The position numbers and the translations under genes are program-made. A DNA stretch of 64,000 nt from Anoplopoma fimbria (lineage: Eukaryota > Chordata > Actinopteri > Perciformes > Anoplopomatidae), in NCBI RefSeq assembly GCF_027596085.1, contig NC_072456.1:16692744-16756743 (forward strand), given 5' to 3'. Below are positions 17,327 to 35,680 of the stretch, piece after piece. Every line of letters begins with the position of its first letter. Positions within the stretch are counted from its first letter, which is position 1. The notes under the pieces are model-generated. The model saw only the letters and a list, made by a program, of their open reading frames with translations, did no database searches and had not been told where the DNA came from.

Positions 17327-19595
17327 GCGTTGCTGTACTTGTGGCTTGTCAAACTGTAATCGTGCGTGTGAGTTGAAATAGCTACAGAAACCCACACAGT
17401 TTCTCTTCCTCATGTGGTGTGATGCATCGTCTGCTCCAGCTGCAGCCTCACAGAAGTTAGATAGCATGACATCATCAGCATGTACCAAGCTCAATGTAAT
17501 TAAAGGACTGCCAGTGCTCTAACCACATAAACGTATAGACAGAGCAAAAGGCCGTTTGTCTGCCATTCCAGCTTTTTATAGCTGATAGATGCATTTGTAG
17601 TTCAGTATTTCTCCCTGACCTACATTTTCTGTCACGTGTCCCACCTCTGAAAAAAGCAATCGTGGTCTCCCAATCTTCCAGGTTTACCTGGATATGAGCC
17701 ACAGGTGCAGCCCAGTCACACAATTTAATGACTAAAAGTGTTTCTTGCGGACAAGTCGTTGTAGAGCATGTTTCAAGCTGCCAAAAGAGAGAGCTCAGTT
17801 TCTGGCTGATAAGAATGAATAAAATATCCCTAAAGCAAATACTGAGATGTTTTCTTAACCTACTGTCAAACATTTGTAAATGACAAGGAAAGAGGTTCCA
17901 GTACATATGCCACAAGGAAATTGCCTGACAGTCACAGAGGCCAATTGTGATGCTGTGGTTTTTAATACTCCATCATTCATGCTGTTATTAAACATGCCAA
18001 CAGGGAATAGACAGAAGAATCAGTCTTCAGTCATGGATAAAACCCAAATATCATCAGTTAAATATCACAAAAAAGCAGATCTTCAATATTGAGAAGTAAC
18101 TAAAAATACCCATCTACAAGATGGCCCCTTTCAGAGTGTTATGTGATTCTATGTGACATTAGTTTAGTAACATTGATGTATCAACATGGAGGCTATTTAA
18201 TTGTTTTTAAATTATCATATTTTTAAATGATCATTTGTTTTACAATCAACAATCTTAATCTGCAGGATACCATGTAACCCTGTCAAATAAATATAATAAC
18301 GTTAAAAGAAAGTAGCATAAAATCTAAATATTAAAACTGTATAGTGTATGTACCATGTACCATTATTAATAAGAATTCCACAGTTCAATTAACATAAAGT
18401 AACCTATTCTCTGGGTACGTTCCACATGTTCTCCTTAGTGATGCCCTGAAAACACCCGATGAAAACCCTTCACCAAGATAAAATACATTAGAATTCAAAA
18501 AGAGAATTTGCTCTGACTACAATAACTATCCTCAAACAAAGAATAAATGATGGTCACTACCTGGTCTGACACAAAAGCAGAAGAGCAGAGTTCCCTAATT
18601 ATCTGCTAGTGGAACGTAGCTGCGGGCTACGGCCGTACCAGACCATCACAGTGCCACACAGCTTCATTTACAACAACGCCAGAAAATCTGTTCGTCTATA
18701 ATGCATGAGGAGGGCACCAGAGCCGTTAGTTAGTGTGCCCGGATATGATTACACAAGCAGCACTTGGATGTCAGTGGGGTTGAATCAGAGCATAGAGGGA
18801 TGGCGACCTTCTCTTGACTGTGGAAACATAAAAAACAAATCTTTAGGAACAGTAGCAGAGAGCTACGTGTCCCAGCATGCCCTCAGATTATAATCAGATG
18901 CTTTAGGTAGACTGTACGTCAGAACTTGGGGCAGGTGAGGAGGAGCTGGATGCGACATTACTATTTGTAGCATGAAGGTGTGTTATTAGCACGATCCTCA
19001 ACCACAATCATACGGGATCATTTTACAGGCAACACATAATTAGACATGCAGCAGACCTTATAGGAAAAGTTTTGGTGAACTTTGTTGGCCCTTTTTTGGG
19101 GGGGAGGTGGATATACTTTGACCCCATGTTTCACAGGCCGACAATGTCAGACAACATCAGTGTCAGAATCTACTTTACCAGGATGCTGTGAATGTGAGAA
19201 AGACAGACCGACAGATAGCGAGAGATGGAAAGAGAGAAGAAAAATCCATTATGGTGCCAGGCTCAGCATTCATTAGTTTGAATCTGACAGCTGTCCTCCG
19301 GGAGTTCTCTGTGTGTGCGTGTGTCCATGTATGCATGTCCACTATGTGTGTAGGTACAAGTCATTTTCATGCTTAACAGTCTTCATTTCTTGTGCTGCAT
19401 CCTCTACGGTGCTGCTCTGGCTAAAGGGGAGAACAGATGCATCAACGGACAAAGACAGGCATGCTTTAATGAATTATTGAGAAAGTGCATCCATTAAAAG
19501 TGACTGTCTGTAAAACATTCACATAGATGTCAGGGATTTTTTGCCATGGTGGCTTGAAAGTTGGGTTATGTAAGTTTTAAAATGAACAACTTGGA

Positions 19596-19598
<3 letters not shown>
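17323..19598. other. Non-coding DNA, no gene seen
   Basis: AT-rich DNA. The longest minus frame (17475-17915) shows no domain, no codon bias and no splice context. No repeat family is recognised. Confidence 0.4.

Positions 19599-19669
<71 letters not shown>
19599..19669 (+). repeat. (AT)n microsatellite
   Basis: About 35 uninterrupted AT units, long enough to form a cruciform; length is probably variable and prone to assembly error. Confidence 0.95.
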
Positions 19670-19672
<3 letters not shown>

Positions 19673-20084
19673 GAGAGGAGTCTACAGCCATGCTAAAAGC
19701 TCTGTGAGGCTCTACTTAAACACAACCATGATTTGAGCTAATTGCTAACATGAGCAGGCTAATATGCTCCCAATGACAATGCTATTACGTAAATAATATG
19801 TCTGGTTCCTAAAACTTCAATAAATATACCTTATATTTTTGCTCTTTCTCTTCCTTTTTTAAAAATCAATATAACTCTTGATGATAAGTGTTTTCAGAAT
19901 TATAACCCCTTTAATATCCAGTTTGTTTACCTAATGCCACTGTTGTGTTTTTATGAAAAAAAACCCCACAAAGATAATTATTTGTGAACCAAATGCTTCT
20001 TGTTGTTTTTTTCACTGTCTGGATTATGCCAAAGATTAGCAACAACATGGATTTTGATCCATTTCAATTTTTTGTTCAGGATAC

Positions 20085-20155
20085 TAGGGCTGTGCTTTGG
20101 CAAGAGTCTGGCAATACGACACATATTGTGAGGTTCAATATATTGCAATAATAAA
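20085..20155 (+). repeat. Worn teleost repeat fragment (tentative)
   Basis: ACTAGGGCTGTGCTTTGGCA followed by short blocks rich in ATATTG and CAATA resembles the start of a common teleost repeat beginning GGGCTGTGCGATATGG. It is heavily diverged, so this is only a suggestion. Confidence 0.25.
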
Positions 20156-22260
20156 TTATTCATTAGAAATGGTTATATTAGTTTCAATGGGGATATTTTT
20201 GACTTATTATAGCATATTATAGTAGCTGAGGTTCCACTTCCAAAATAAAAAAAATAAAAAAGACTCACTCCCTTCCCAAAAATGTTTGCTTAACACAGCG
20301 CATGAGGCACATTTAGCGCCATCATCAGGTCCAAAGTATTGCACCTGATGACGTCAGGAAATAAGCAAAGTTATTAAAAATATCCAAAAGAGGACATGAA
20401 TACCTGAACCAAATTCCATGACACAACATCCAATACTTGTCGAGACATTTTGCAGAAAACCACAAATATCAACCTCATGGTGATGCTAGAAGAAATATAA
20501 GGAGATCACCAAAATCAATAGGATTCATTGTCTGGAGACCTTGAATCTAGAAAATGTTTTCAATATCCATTCACTAGATGTTGAGATATTTCGAAAGATA
20601 AGTAAAAACTTTGACCTGCCATGTGGTCCTAAGTGAATCGACATGTTATCATCAACATCATCAAGATTGCAATCCATCCTAAAGTTGTTATGATATTTTG
20701 GTATGGACCAAAGTGGTGGAGCGAGCAACATCCCTAGAGGATCATAGGTAGCGTGGCTGAAAATCAGGAGGTTAGCAAGAATAGAAACAGATGCATGGGA
20801 GGAAAGGTTTTATTGGACTCAACCTTAGTTTTCCTCAGATTGGATCAAAAACTCTCCTTCCTAAATTCAGAGTTGCAGGTACTTACAGAATATTTCATCA
20901 CTGTGCACTCAGCCCACATTCAGAGTCCAGCCTACAATTTCCCCCGTGAATCATACATGCTGAGTGTCTCACAAGACACTTCTCACTTGGTCTCCATACA
21001 GTCTGCCCGTGTAATGAGCCGTGTCTGTGTCTATGGGTCGAAACCCCATGAGGCCTTGAAACTCTAGATATCGCAGTGTCCCATTCAGCCACCGCTGCTC
21101 TTGTTTTCCACTTGGTCTGGCACAAAAGCTTTGCCCCTGGAGAGCCATAGATTTCAGCGGGGTTATTTCGGTCTTTCCGTTCACAGGGAGGAAATGGAAT
21201 AATAACAGAGGGGAGAGACAAAAATCACGGCTGACCCTCGGACAGACTTGCTGTATGGGCAGATATCAGAATCCAAAATGGGATTTGTGAGGGTTTTGTG
21301 TGTTTTTAACAAGATACCCATCAGCATGTTTTGTGAAGGGGGGAGACTTGAGATACATTCATGCCCCCAAAACACACTCACTTTCCTTTGCTTTTATTGT
21401 TCAGTGGCCAGAGCAAAGTGAAAACAGGTTTTGAGCAACTTTATTCAATAGATGCTGTGGCCTACTTTTCAGATCACTCCACATATGAGGAAACTGTGGT
21501 GAAATCCATGTGTGTAATTTTGCTGTTTCAAAAACAGACAGGAAACAGATGCAATGTCCAACACCTCAGCTCTCAGGCAGGTCCCATAGGATGTTTTGCG
21601 TGTGTGCGCATGAGTGTTTGCAGGTGCTTTTATCTGCTGACAGGAGGACTTGAGGCACCAGAGGCTGAGAATAAAATACAAATATATCCCCAATCTGACA
21701 AAACCATAACCGAAAAGTGTAAAGGTTTAAGCTGCTATAAAAAAAAATGCTTTGCAGCTAGCTGTGGTTTTATAAATGGCTGTTGTGTCAACACATCCAC
21801 ATGGCCTTTTATTATCCAAGCTCCAAATGATGCACTTTGTGCTAAGGGTGTTTTGTATTTTGAGACTTAGATTATTCCTTGATGTCAATACTTTTTACAT
21901 CAGTGAAGAACCTCTTGTGTTGAACACAGTGAGTGACTACCAGCGCGTGGCATTGATTAGACTAATCAAATCTCAATTTTCCACTGAGCTGCATGACCTG
22001 TAACAAACAGACCTTTTCACCGATGGATACATCCTGACTACTTTTAGATCAATACTGAGCAGCGCATTGTGTTAGCCATGCAAGTCTGGCCGCCAGTGTC
22101 CGATTCATTACATTTTTCCAGCATGTCATCAGTTGACATCCATACTTAGGTGTCCTACTGACATCCCAGCTCAAGACATGTTAGTACTTTGGTTTAGTGA
22201 AATGTTAAGAGTGGACTGGATGACAAGATAATAGTGTCATAAGAGAAATGACATGCTATT
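20156..22260. other. Non-coding DNA, no gene seen
   Basis: A 169-codon plus frame lies at 21361-21870, but its translation shows no domain, mixes low-complexity and cysteine-rich parts without a pattern, and lacks support. No RNA gene is recognised. Confidence 0.4.
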
Positions 22261-23185
22261 TTACATTACATTACATTACATTACATTACAGTCATTTAGC
22301 AGACGCTTTTATCCAAAGCGACTTACAATAAGTGAATTCAACATAGGTATTCAAGAGAACTACTAGTCACCAGAAGTCATAAGTGCATCTCCTTTCTTAA
22401 ACAAGCATCTAAAAGCATAAACCAGAGCAAAAGTATAGTGCAGAAGCAAATTACTACGAAAACAATAAGTGCAACAAACTAATACAAATACAATAAGTGC
22501 AACGAACTGATACGAATACAATAAGTGCTAAGAGGAAGGCTCAGGGTAGTACTTCTTGAAGAGGTGAGTTTTCAGCCTGCGCCGAAAGATGGGCAGCGAC
22601 TCTGCTGTCCTGACGTCAGTGGGGAGTTCATTCCACCACTGAGGGGCCAGGACAGAAAGAAGCTGTGACCGGGTGGATTGGCCGCAGGGACCTCTGAGCG
22701 TTGTGTTAGCCGTGCAACCAATCGCCCCGAGGCAGCAGAGCGAAGTGGTCGGGCGGGGATGTAGGGCTTGACCATGGCCTGGAGATAGGAAGGAGCTGTT
22801 CCTTTCACTGCCCTGTAGGCTAGCACCAGAGTCTTAAACTGGATGCGAGCTCTTACAGGGAGCCAGTGTAGAGAGGGAAGTTGTGTGGGAGAACTTGGGG
22901 CGATTGAACACCAGACGTGCTGCAGCTTTCTGGACAAGCTCCAGAGGTCTGATGGCCGACGCCGGGGCTCCGGCAAGTAGTGAATTGCAGTAGTCCAGGC
23001 AGGAGATGACCAGAGCCTGGATGAGCAAATGCGCCGTCTCCTCAGTGAGGAAGGGGCGAATCCTCCTGATGTTGTAGAGCAGGAATCTGCAGGAGCGTGT
23101 GACCGATGCAATGTTTGCTGAGAACGACAGTTGGTCGTCCAGGGTCACACCCAGATTCCTCACAGTCCTTACCGCTGCTACTCAA
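22261..23185 (-). mobile_element. 5'-truncated L2-type LINE
   Basis: On the minus strand the translation begins near VRTVRNLGVTLDDQLSFSAN and continues IRRIRPFLTEETAHLLIQAL, ALVISCLDYCNSLLAG and AARLVFNRP, the C-terminal part of an L2-clade reverse transcriptase. It then shifts frame near 22880 into LHWLPVRARIQFKTLVLAYR, and later again into SVLAPQWWNELPTDVRTAES and RRRLKTHLFKKYY, stopping at 22528-22530. At least two frameshifts make it dead. The 3' end has GTAAGTCGCTTTGGATAAAA and several TAATG units. Everything upstream of the last part of the reverse transcriptase is missing, as is usual for target-primed insertions. Confidence 0.9.
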
Positions 23186-26567
<3,382 letters not shown>

Positions 26568-26670
26568 CTAACTCATGGACACAGAAAAACATCCATACTG
26601 GGTAAACAAGTGTTTGCCTACACAGAACACATAAACATAAGAACCACAGGGATGGACACACACAGACACA

Positions 26671-26671
<1 letters not shown>

Positions 26672-26730
<59 letters not shown>
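26672..26730 (+). repeat. (CA)n microsatellite
   Basis: About 29 CA units, flanked by imperfect CACAGACA and TACATACA units; partner of the tract ending at 26565. Confidence 0.95.

Positions 26731-29150
<2,420 letters not shown>

Positions 29151-29229
<79 letters not shown>
29151..29229 (+). repeat. (TG)n microsatellite
   Basis: About 39 TG units directly joined to the first copy of a local direct duplication. Confidence 0.97.
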
Positions 29230-29230
<1 letters not shown>

Positions 29231-29232
29231 TG

Positions 29233-29463
29233 TGCGTGTGTTAGTTGTGTGTTTAGGGACTTGCTTTTTTAAAAGAAGTAACAAAGAACAAATTTATAAA
29301 CAACCTGTATTAACCCTGTAACCCTGTGTGTGTGTACATACTTCACAACCAAGGGTGAAAGGGACATAGCTTTGCGTGTGTTAGTTGTGTGTTTACGGAC
29401 TTGCTTTTTTAAAAGAAGCTAACAAAGAACAAATTTATAAACAACCTGTATTAACCCTGTAAA
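29233..29463 (+). repeat. Local direct duplication
   Basis: A block of about 90 bases (GCGTGTGTTAGTTGTGTGTT ... CCTGTATTAACCCTGTAA) occurs at about 29233-29321 and again at about 29373-29461, in the same orientation. The copies differ by a G/C change and one small indel. A 50-base spacer separates them. It lies at the edge of a TG tract, which may have caused slippage or unequal exchange. Confidence 0.9.
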
Positions 29464-32400
29464 ACAAAACAAAAACTGTACTCTTACGATTTTGGATGAT
29501 TTTACTTATTTCCAAAATAATTAAAACAATTTCCCCAAAAGTCCCCCAAAAACCAGGTATCACTTTTAAATACAGCAATAATTTACAGGGGCAAATACTA
29601 TATATTCAGAGGGAAATGTAACCCCACTCAGATTGTTTTTGCGTAATAAGGAAAAGTTTATATCAAACATATGTGCAAAGTGCTGGCCACCTACGCAAGA
29701 TGTTCATGTTGAAGGGATTTGCAAAATGTGTCAATATATTTCAAATGTTAAAACGTTGCCTCGTGGCAAATAAGGAATGATTCATGTTTTTATGGTGATG
29801 TTTAGGCCACTCAATGCACTTGAGTAATGGGTCAAATATTTAGAAAAACAAAGGCTTACTTAAGGCAAGAGAAATGACATGTCTCACACCATTTCCTCTG
29901 TAATATTTAAATCTGATCTGATAGGGAAAAAAAGCACAGTTAAGGGCTTTGGATGAGATGGTTACCATAAACCGCTAAAAGTTTGATTCCAGCTATATTG
30001 CATCTTTTTTCTCCTTCATTTCTTGTCATCCCTCCACTAAGGCTTAAAATGAAACCATAAGATGGCTTAACTGTGCCATGACCACATATGCACTGGGTGC
30101 ATAAGAAACAGATAGCCTGAGAAAATGAAATCCTCCAGTGAGGTGAGGCGAGGCTGTGGGGTTGGAGGTTGTGGGGGCAGAAGTGGATTCTTCTGGGTCT
30201 TGTTCCCATCTGTCACCAGGAGAGTCACGTGCCTCCACCCGCCTGTCAAACCTGTCCACCTTGACACAGCAGAGCAGACAGGAATGCAACACCACTCATA
30301 TCTAGCCTCTCTGAAGACTTTGGCATTCCTCCAATCGCTTGAGAGGAAGGGAGATGAAAGAGAAAAAAAAGAGAGAGAGTAGTTCAAAGAGAGGGAGGAG
30401 AGAGAGGTTGAGACTCGAGGGGGTGAGGAGCAAAAGGAAGTCAGAGACTGATCCACAGTGAAATTCAAGTTAAGGGATCAGACAGCATCTTCTCCTGAGA
30501 GTCTCTGTTTAGTTATACTACAGAAATCCATACACATAAGAAGAGTTTTCAGCTTACTGTAAGAAAGCAGTGAAACACATTCACTGTCATTATGCCATGT
30601 TGCGGAGTGGCAGATGGGATCAATCATTTATTCCCAGGGTTCATAAGAATAATTCTGAAAAACTGAAGCTACAGACAAAAAAATATATTGGCAATATCAT
30701 TGTAAAGCTGTAATGTTTCTTTAAGCTGCAACTTCCTGCATGTTGTCACCCTCAGAAGCAGGGAGTGGTTGACAGAAAGCTGGCTTGTGTAGAATTCTGT
30801 TTATGTGAATTCATCATTGCCAAACTTGAAAGTGCAGCAGCTAGACAAGTGTGATGCAAGTACGCTTCAGGCTTGATTTCAACATGTGAAAACTAAAAAC
30901 GAATTGTCTGTTGGAAATCGTCAAACCGCACTGTGAACTCACCTTTCACTGGAAAGTTCAGCATCTGCACAGAAACAATAGGGGTAAAAGGTGGTAAATT
31001 ATTTTTATTCTAATTATTGTTCTTATTCTTATTCCTATTCTTATTAGTATTAGTATTATATGAAGATATGTTTTAATTTATAATTTATTGTAGTTGTGCT
31101 GTGTAACGTGCTATGTTTGCAAGTTGCAGTTAAACAGGAAAGATGGTAGACAAGAGGCTTTAATCAAACCAATGATAATAATAATAATCCTCTGCCTATA
31201 TAATCTGTACATTGTAGATCTAAGAGGATTCCATCGGAAATCATTATTGTAGATTCTTCTCCATTCGCCATATATCCAATGAAGTAACTGTTAATTATAA
31301 TTAATGAGCAAGTTGGGAAAAAAATATGCACCAGTATATGATATTAAAAGTGACAGTTGAAGACAAAAACAGACATTTTGCATTTCAAGCTCCATTAGCA
31401 AAACACTGAACTTTAGCTGTAAAGAGCTGTGGTGGATCAAACTAGCAAAACAGATTAATCTACAGTTATTATCCATGTGAACTCCTCCACAGTGGTGCTA
31501 TGCTGTTTCCCAAATGAGAGACTCTGCAGCAGGTTGACACATTAGATCACAAGCTATCAGGGCAACTCCCTTGAGATTTAACCCGCTGAAACACAGAAAT
31601 GACATGACCTTGTTTAGGTTTTCAAGGAATGTCCCTAATCATAATGCAAAGCTTTAGTCCCTTGAGAAATTCCTCACATTATGTTTTCCCTCTTCATGTA
31701 ACCTGAAAGAGAGAGAGGACGATGAATGAGAGTCAGAGATGTATGAAGTGAGAAAATACTGGAGGTGAAAGTAGGTCAGAAAAGCCTATGTCTCGGGTTG
31801 CATATGTGCATAAAGGCAATTAAAAACAGCTGCAGCAGTAACAGCAGCAACCTGGTAGGGTGAGAATCAGCTCAGCTACGGGGGCGTCCTCCACTGAGAA
31901 TGAAGATTTTGGTATGGTGTCACTTATCACACCTCTAATAAACACTTGTGGGTCTGAAGAATGAAGAGTCAAAGCGTGCGTGTGTCTGTGTGTATGCCTG
32001 TATGCATGTATTATTCATGCTTGTGTTCCCGTCTATACTTTGCTTATACTCGTTAAATGGACTTCTACACTGTTGGCTGGTCTTGTGGAACAAATCTACA
32101 AGACATTATTATCAAAAAGGTTGTGTAACGACAATCAGCAATGACATTCTGTGGAAAATTCTTCATAAAAGTCATTTTTCTGAATGGTCAAATTTAAAAA
32201 TAGTTAAATTCAGCAGTTTGTGTGTGTGTCGGAGAGAAAAAATATGCACAGGTGCATTCCCCACACACGTTTACAGAGAGCGAGAGAAAGAATGTGTGTG
32301 AGAATGGGCCTGTTTGCTTTGCATGTGTGTCATGCTGAGTATCTTCAGCACTGCTCATTGTTGTTGTGCAGAGGCTGCCTGTCTGCCCAAATCACAGAAA

Positions 32401-33419
32401 CTCTCTTATCTCCGTGGCTGGATGGGAAACATGGTTTACAGCATTTGTGTTGCAAAAGCCAGAGCTCAGCGCTCTGCCCAATACACAAGCGTGTGGTTAA
32501 AAATAGATACCCGACACAGGGTATCTGAAGCAGCCTGTCGCTGAGCTTCTGCCTTTTCTGGCTGCTGTGTGGGAAAAGAGCGAGGGGTGGGGGTTCTAGT
32601 TGGAGGGGCTTAATAAAGATTGTGTGAGTGTGAGGGTGATCCCCCTGGTGCTTCCTCTGGCTGTCTCCACTTTCACTCACAAAGCCCAGTGTTGGACACA
32701 AGGAAGCAAATGCACATAGATTCATCCCTGTGGTCATTGCTGTACACACTAGATCCAGGTTTCTCAGGCCTACAGTGGCAGATCTACCATGGAAACCACT
32801 GACCATTGGAAATGTTTTGGGGTTCAGTGTCTTGCTGAAGGAAGCAAGCCTTTGGTCAATAGAAAACCTTCTTGAGCAACAGCTGCCCTAAAAGGTGGTT
32901 CAATGATTACAAAACGGAGAGAACACAGGAGACAGTGAGGGTGAAGTACAGTGCATGTTCATAGAATTATTTTTCTTTATCTGGCAATATTATTCAACAG
33001 CAACAACCTGCATATTTTCACATTTCTTTGAGATTAAAAAAAAGAGGTTGGGAAACCTACAGTATAAGGTTATACTTATCCCATATATCAGAAATTACAG
33101 TAATCCTGCAGGTTGTATACAGAAACGTGTAAGCTCCTCTCCCAAAAGAGACATTGCACTTTCAACCTCAATGTCAGCATTTACATTTACGTGTCATATT
33201 GCTTAATATTCAAATTTAAATACAGTACCTCAGATGGATAGATATCTGTGTGAATAACCATGTAATTTGATATATATCACTTGTATTGTCTGTATGTGTG
33301 CACTGTGCTGCATTTGTATGTGTGTGTGCCTTGTTTTGTATTCTACACCTTCAGTAGATGTAGCAGGTTGGGTTTTTTTCTTGTCTTTCTCAGATGTCTT
33401 TAAAAGTACATCTGTGTCT

Positions 33420-33421
<2 letters not shown>
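29464..33421. other. Non-coding DNA, no gene seen
   Basis: About 4 kb without recognised exon or repeat family. A purine-rich stretch (GAGAGAGAG-type) lies at about 30350-30440 and short TTATTC-rich DNA at about 31010-31060. Minus frames here of up to 153 codons show no domain. Confidence 0.4.

Positions 33422-33490
<69 letters not shown>
33422..33490 (+). repeat. (TG)n microsatellite
   Basis: About 34 TG units, followed by interrupted TGTGTG to about 33518. Confidence 0.97.
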
Positions 33491-33492
<2 letters not shown>

Positions 33493-33653
33493 TGTGTGCA
33501 TGTGTGTGTGTGTGAGTGTCATCCCAGACTGTTTGTCCTCTCAGATATTCTCTGTACACAACACAAATGTTCGAACACTGAATCCTCTTGGGTCTAAACA
33601 AACACATTCACAAAGCTGTGAATTATCAGTTTGAATGTGTGCTGTGTTTGTGT

Positions 33654-33660
<7 letters not shown>

Positions 33661-33746
<86 letters not shown>
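33661..33746 (+). repeat. (TG)n microsatellite
   Basis: About 43 TG units, second of a pair with the tract ending at 33490. Confidence 0.97.
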
Positions 33747-33747
<1 letters not shown>

Positions 33748-34165
33748 ATGCTGTATGTGTGAGTATGTATTTGAGAGTGATTGAGATGGACTGAACAGAT
33801 GCAGAAAGGGGGAGCAGAGACAAGGCATCATGTTCACAAACACACAAAAATGTTGATAAAAGTGGACAGACATGAACAGAAAACACACATACACACAGAC
33901 AGAAACACACACAAAAGCTGTCCAGCATACACACACAGGAAGTGTGATGGATAAACAGGCGTCATGGCGGATGGCAGTGGGGCCAGAACAGACCTCTGTA
34001 CTGAAATGTTTTCCTTGATTCAGTGACCTGCGCTCTTCAACCTCGTTTTCCTTCTGGTGCAAAGAAAAAAACAATTCGCCTCAGCCAATCCCTGCATAAA
34101 GGCTCAGGAGCTCTTTTACATTCTTTAAAACCAGTTGTTGCAGTGGAGAATAAGAATCAGATATA

Positions 34166-34260
34166 CATTGGTTCTCAAACTTTTGTCATTGATGTTGAAA
34201 TGTTTTGTTTTCGGCCAAAACCACCTTCAAACATTTTTTGTTGAAAAAAAAGTTGAGAAT
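34166..34260 (+). repeat. Possible hAT end remnant (weak)
   Basis: CATTGGTTCTCAAACTTTTG resembles the hAT-type end CAGTGGTTCTCAAACTTTTT, and AAAGTTGAGAATTT lies about 70 bases further on as a rough inverse. No target duplication is seen. It may be a chance resemblance. Confidence 0.2.
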
Positions 34261-34412
34261 TTACACCAAACGATTTCTTTGAAAATAGGTATATTGGACA
34301 TAAAATTAATTTTATCAAACTTACATCTACAATTTAATTTATTCTAATTTAATTATTTTAGGAATGATGCACAACTGTTTTCTCATGTACCACCAGCAGT
34401 AATACAACATAC

Positions 34413-34769
34413 GCATAATGAACCCCAATGAATCGGACGATGCAAGGTTGTGGCACCTCGCCCGGAATAGGGAACATGGGCACATGGGGCCCGGCCAGGC
34501 CCAGCCCGAAAAAGCTACATTGTGCCGCCACCCTGTGGGCCCCCCACCCGCAGGGATAGGCATTGGGGTCGGGTGCAATGTGAGCTGGGCGGCAGGCTGG
34601 GGCGGGAACCTGGGCGTGCTGACCCCCGGCATCACAGACTAGCTCTAGGGACGTGGAATGTCACCTCTGTGGCGGGGAAGGAACCGGAGCTGGTGCGGGA
34701 GGTGGAGCGGTACCAACTAGATATAGTTGATCTCACCTCCACGCATAGCACCGGTTCTGGAACCAAACT
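34413..34769 (+). mobile_element. 5' part of a LINE with AP-endonuclease start
   Basis: A G+C-rich island in AT-rich DNA. It contains GAATCGGACGATGCAAGGTT and, from about 34642, a frame reading LALGTWNVTSVAGKEPELV and then VERYQLDIVDLTSTHSTGSG. This is the beginning of the apurinic-type endonuclease domain of a common teleost non-LTR retrotransposon; the TWN asparagine is the first conserved catalytic position. The similarity stops abruptly after ACCAAACT, so most of the endonuclease and all of the reverse transcriptase are absent. The exact clade (RTE or Rex-like) is uncertain. Confidence 0.75.
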
Positions 34770-35639
34770 AATTTATAGAAAATGCCATCATGATTTAAGA
34801 CAGAAAGTACCTGCACATTTAGTTTAGTTAGTTGGTCGAGAAGAAAGACCTGTTTCCCCTGCTTCCAGTCTTTAATATAAGTTAAGCTATCATAACTGCC
34901 ATACATACATGAGAGTGGTATCAGTCTACTCATCTATCTCTTGACAATAAAGCAAATAAGTATATTTTCCAAAATGTCAGCTTTGGTTGTACTTAGTTCC
35001 ACCATATTGTTTCACTACTGGTTGCCCAAAACCAAGATGGCGACGGCCAAAATGCAGAGCTTAATGCTTCAAAACAAGGTCATGGTGACTACCTCCACTT
35101 CTTATAAACGGTCTTTGTTCAAACCCAAGAAAATATAAAATTATTATTGGAAACTTTATCTTGATATTTTCTGAACGTTAGATACGATTTTAAGAGTTTG
35201 CATGATAAGATGACCGGCTGAGTTCCTTTGATTGTTCCGTGATTGAAAACGAACAGTGTTTGAGATGAATGAATTGCAATGAGAACAGGAAATGCATGAA
35301 GATGCAAGAAATGCATTTCGTGTTCTCCTAAGTATGTTGTCAGTCCAAATGGGAAAAAAAACTTCACACCGTGTTCTGTTGTTAAAGTTGAAGGCCTCTC
35401 TTAATACAGCTAGTGGACAAAAATAGCCATCACATTGCCGTAAACAGGAAGCAGGACAGAGGTTTTGACTATGTGTGTTTTAAGTGAGTGTGTGTGTTTT
35501 CAACTTCCTCTGCCCTGTCATCTGCCACCTCTCTCTTTCTTTGTCACTTTTTGTCTCAGTTCAGTTCTTCTCTCACACATTCATAGCTGTCACTGAGTGT
35601 AGATAAAGAAGCCCAATTGGACTGTGTGTTGGTATCTGA

Positions 35640-35680
<41 letters not shown>

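Noticed and set aside
17475..17915. 146-codon minus-strand open frame
   Set aside because: No domain or splice support; AT-rich composition like its surroundings.
21361..21870. 169-codon plus-strand open frame
   Set aside because: No domain, no codon bias, no splice context, and low-complexity parts; consistent with chance in a long desert.
32345..32806. 153-codon minus-strand open frame
   Set aside because: No recognisable motif and no supporting exon signals.
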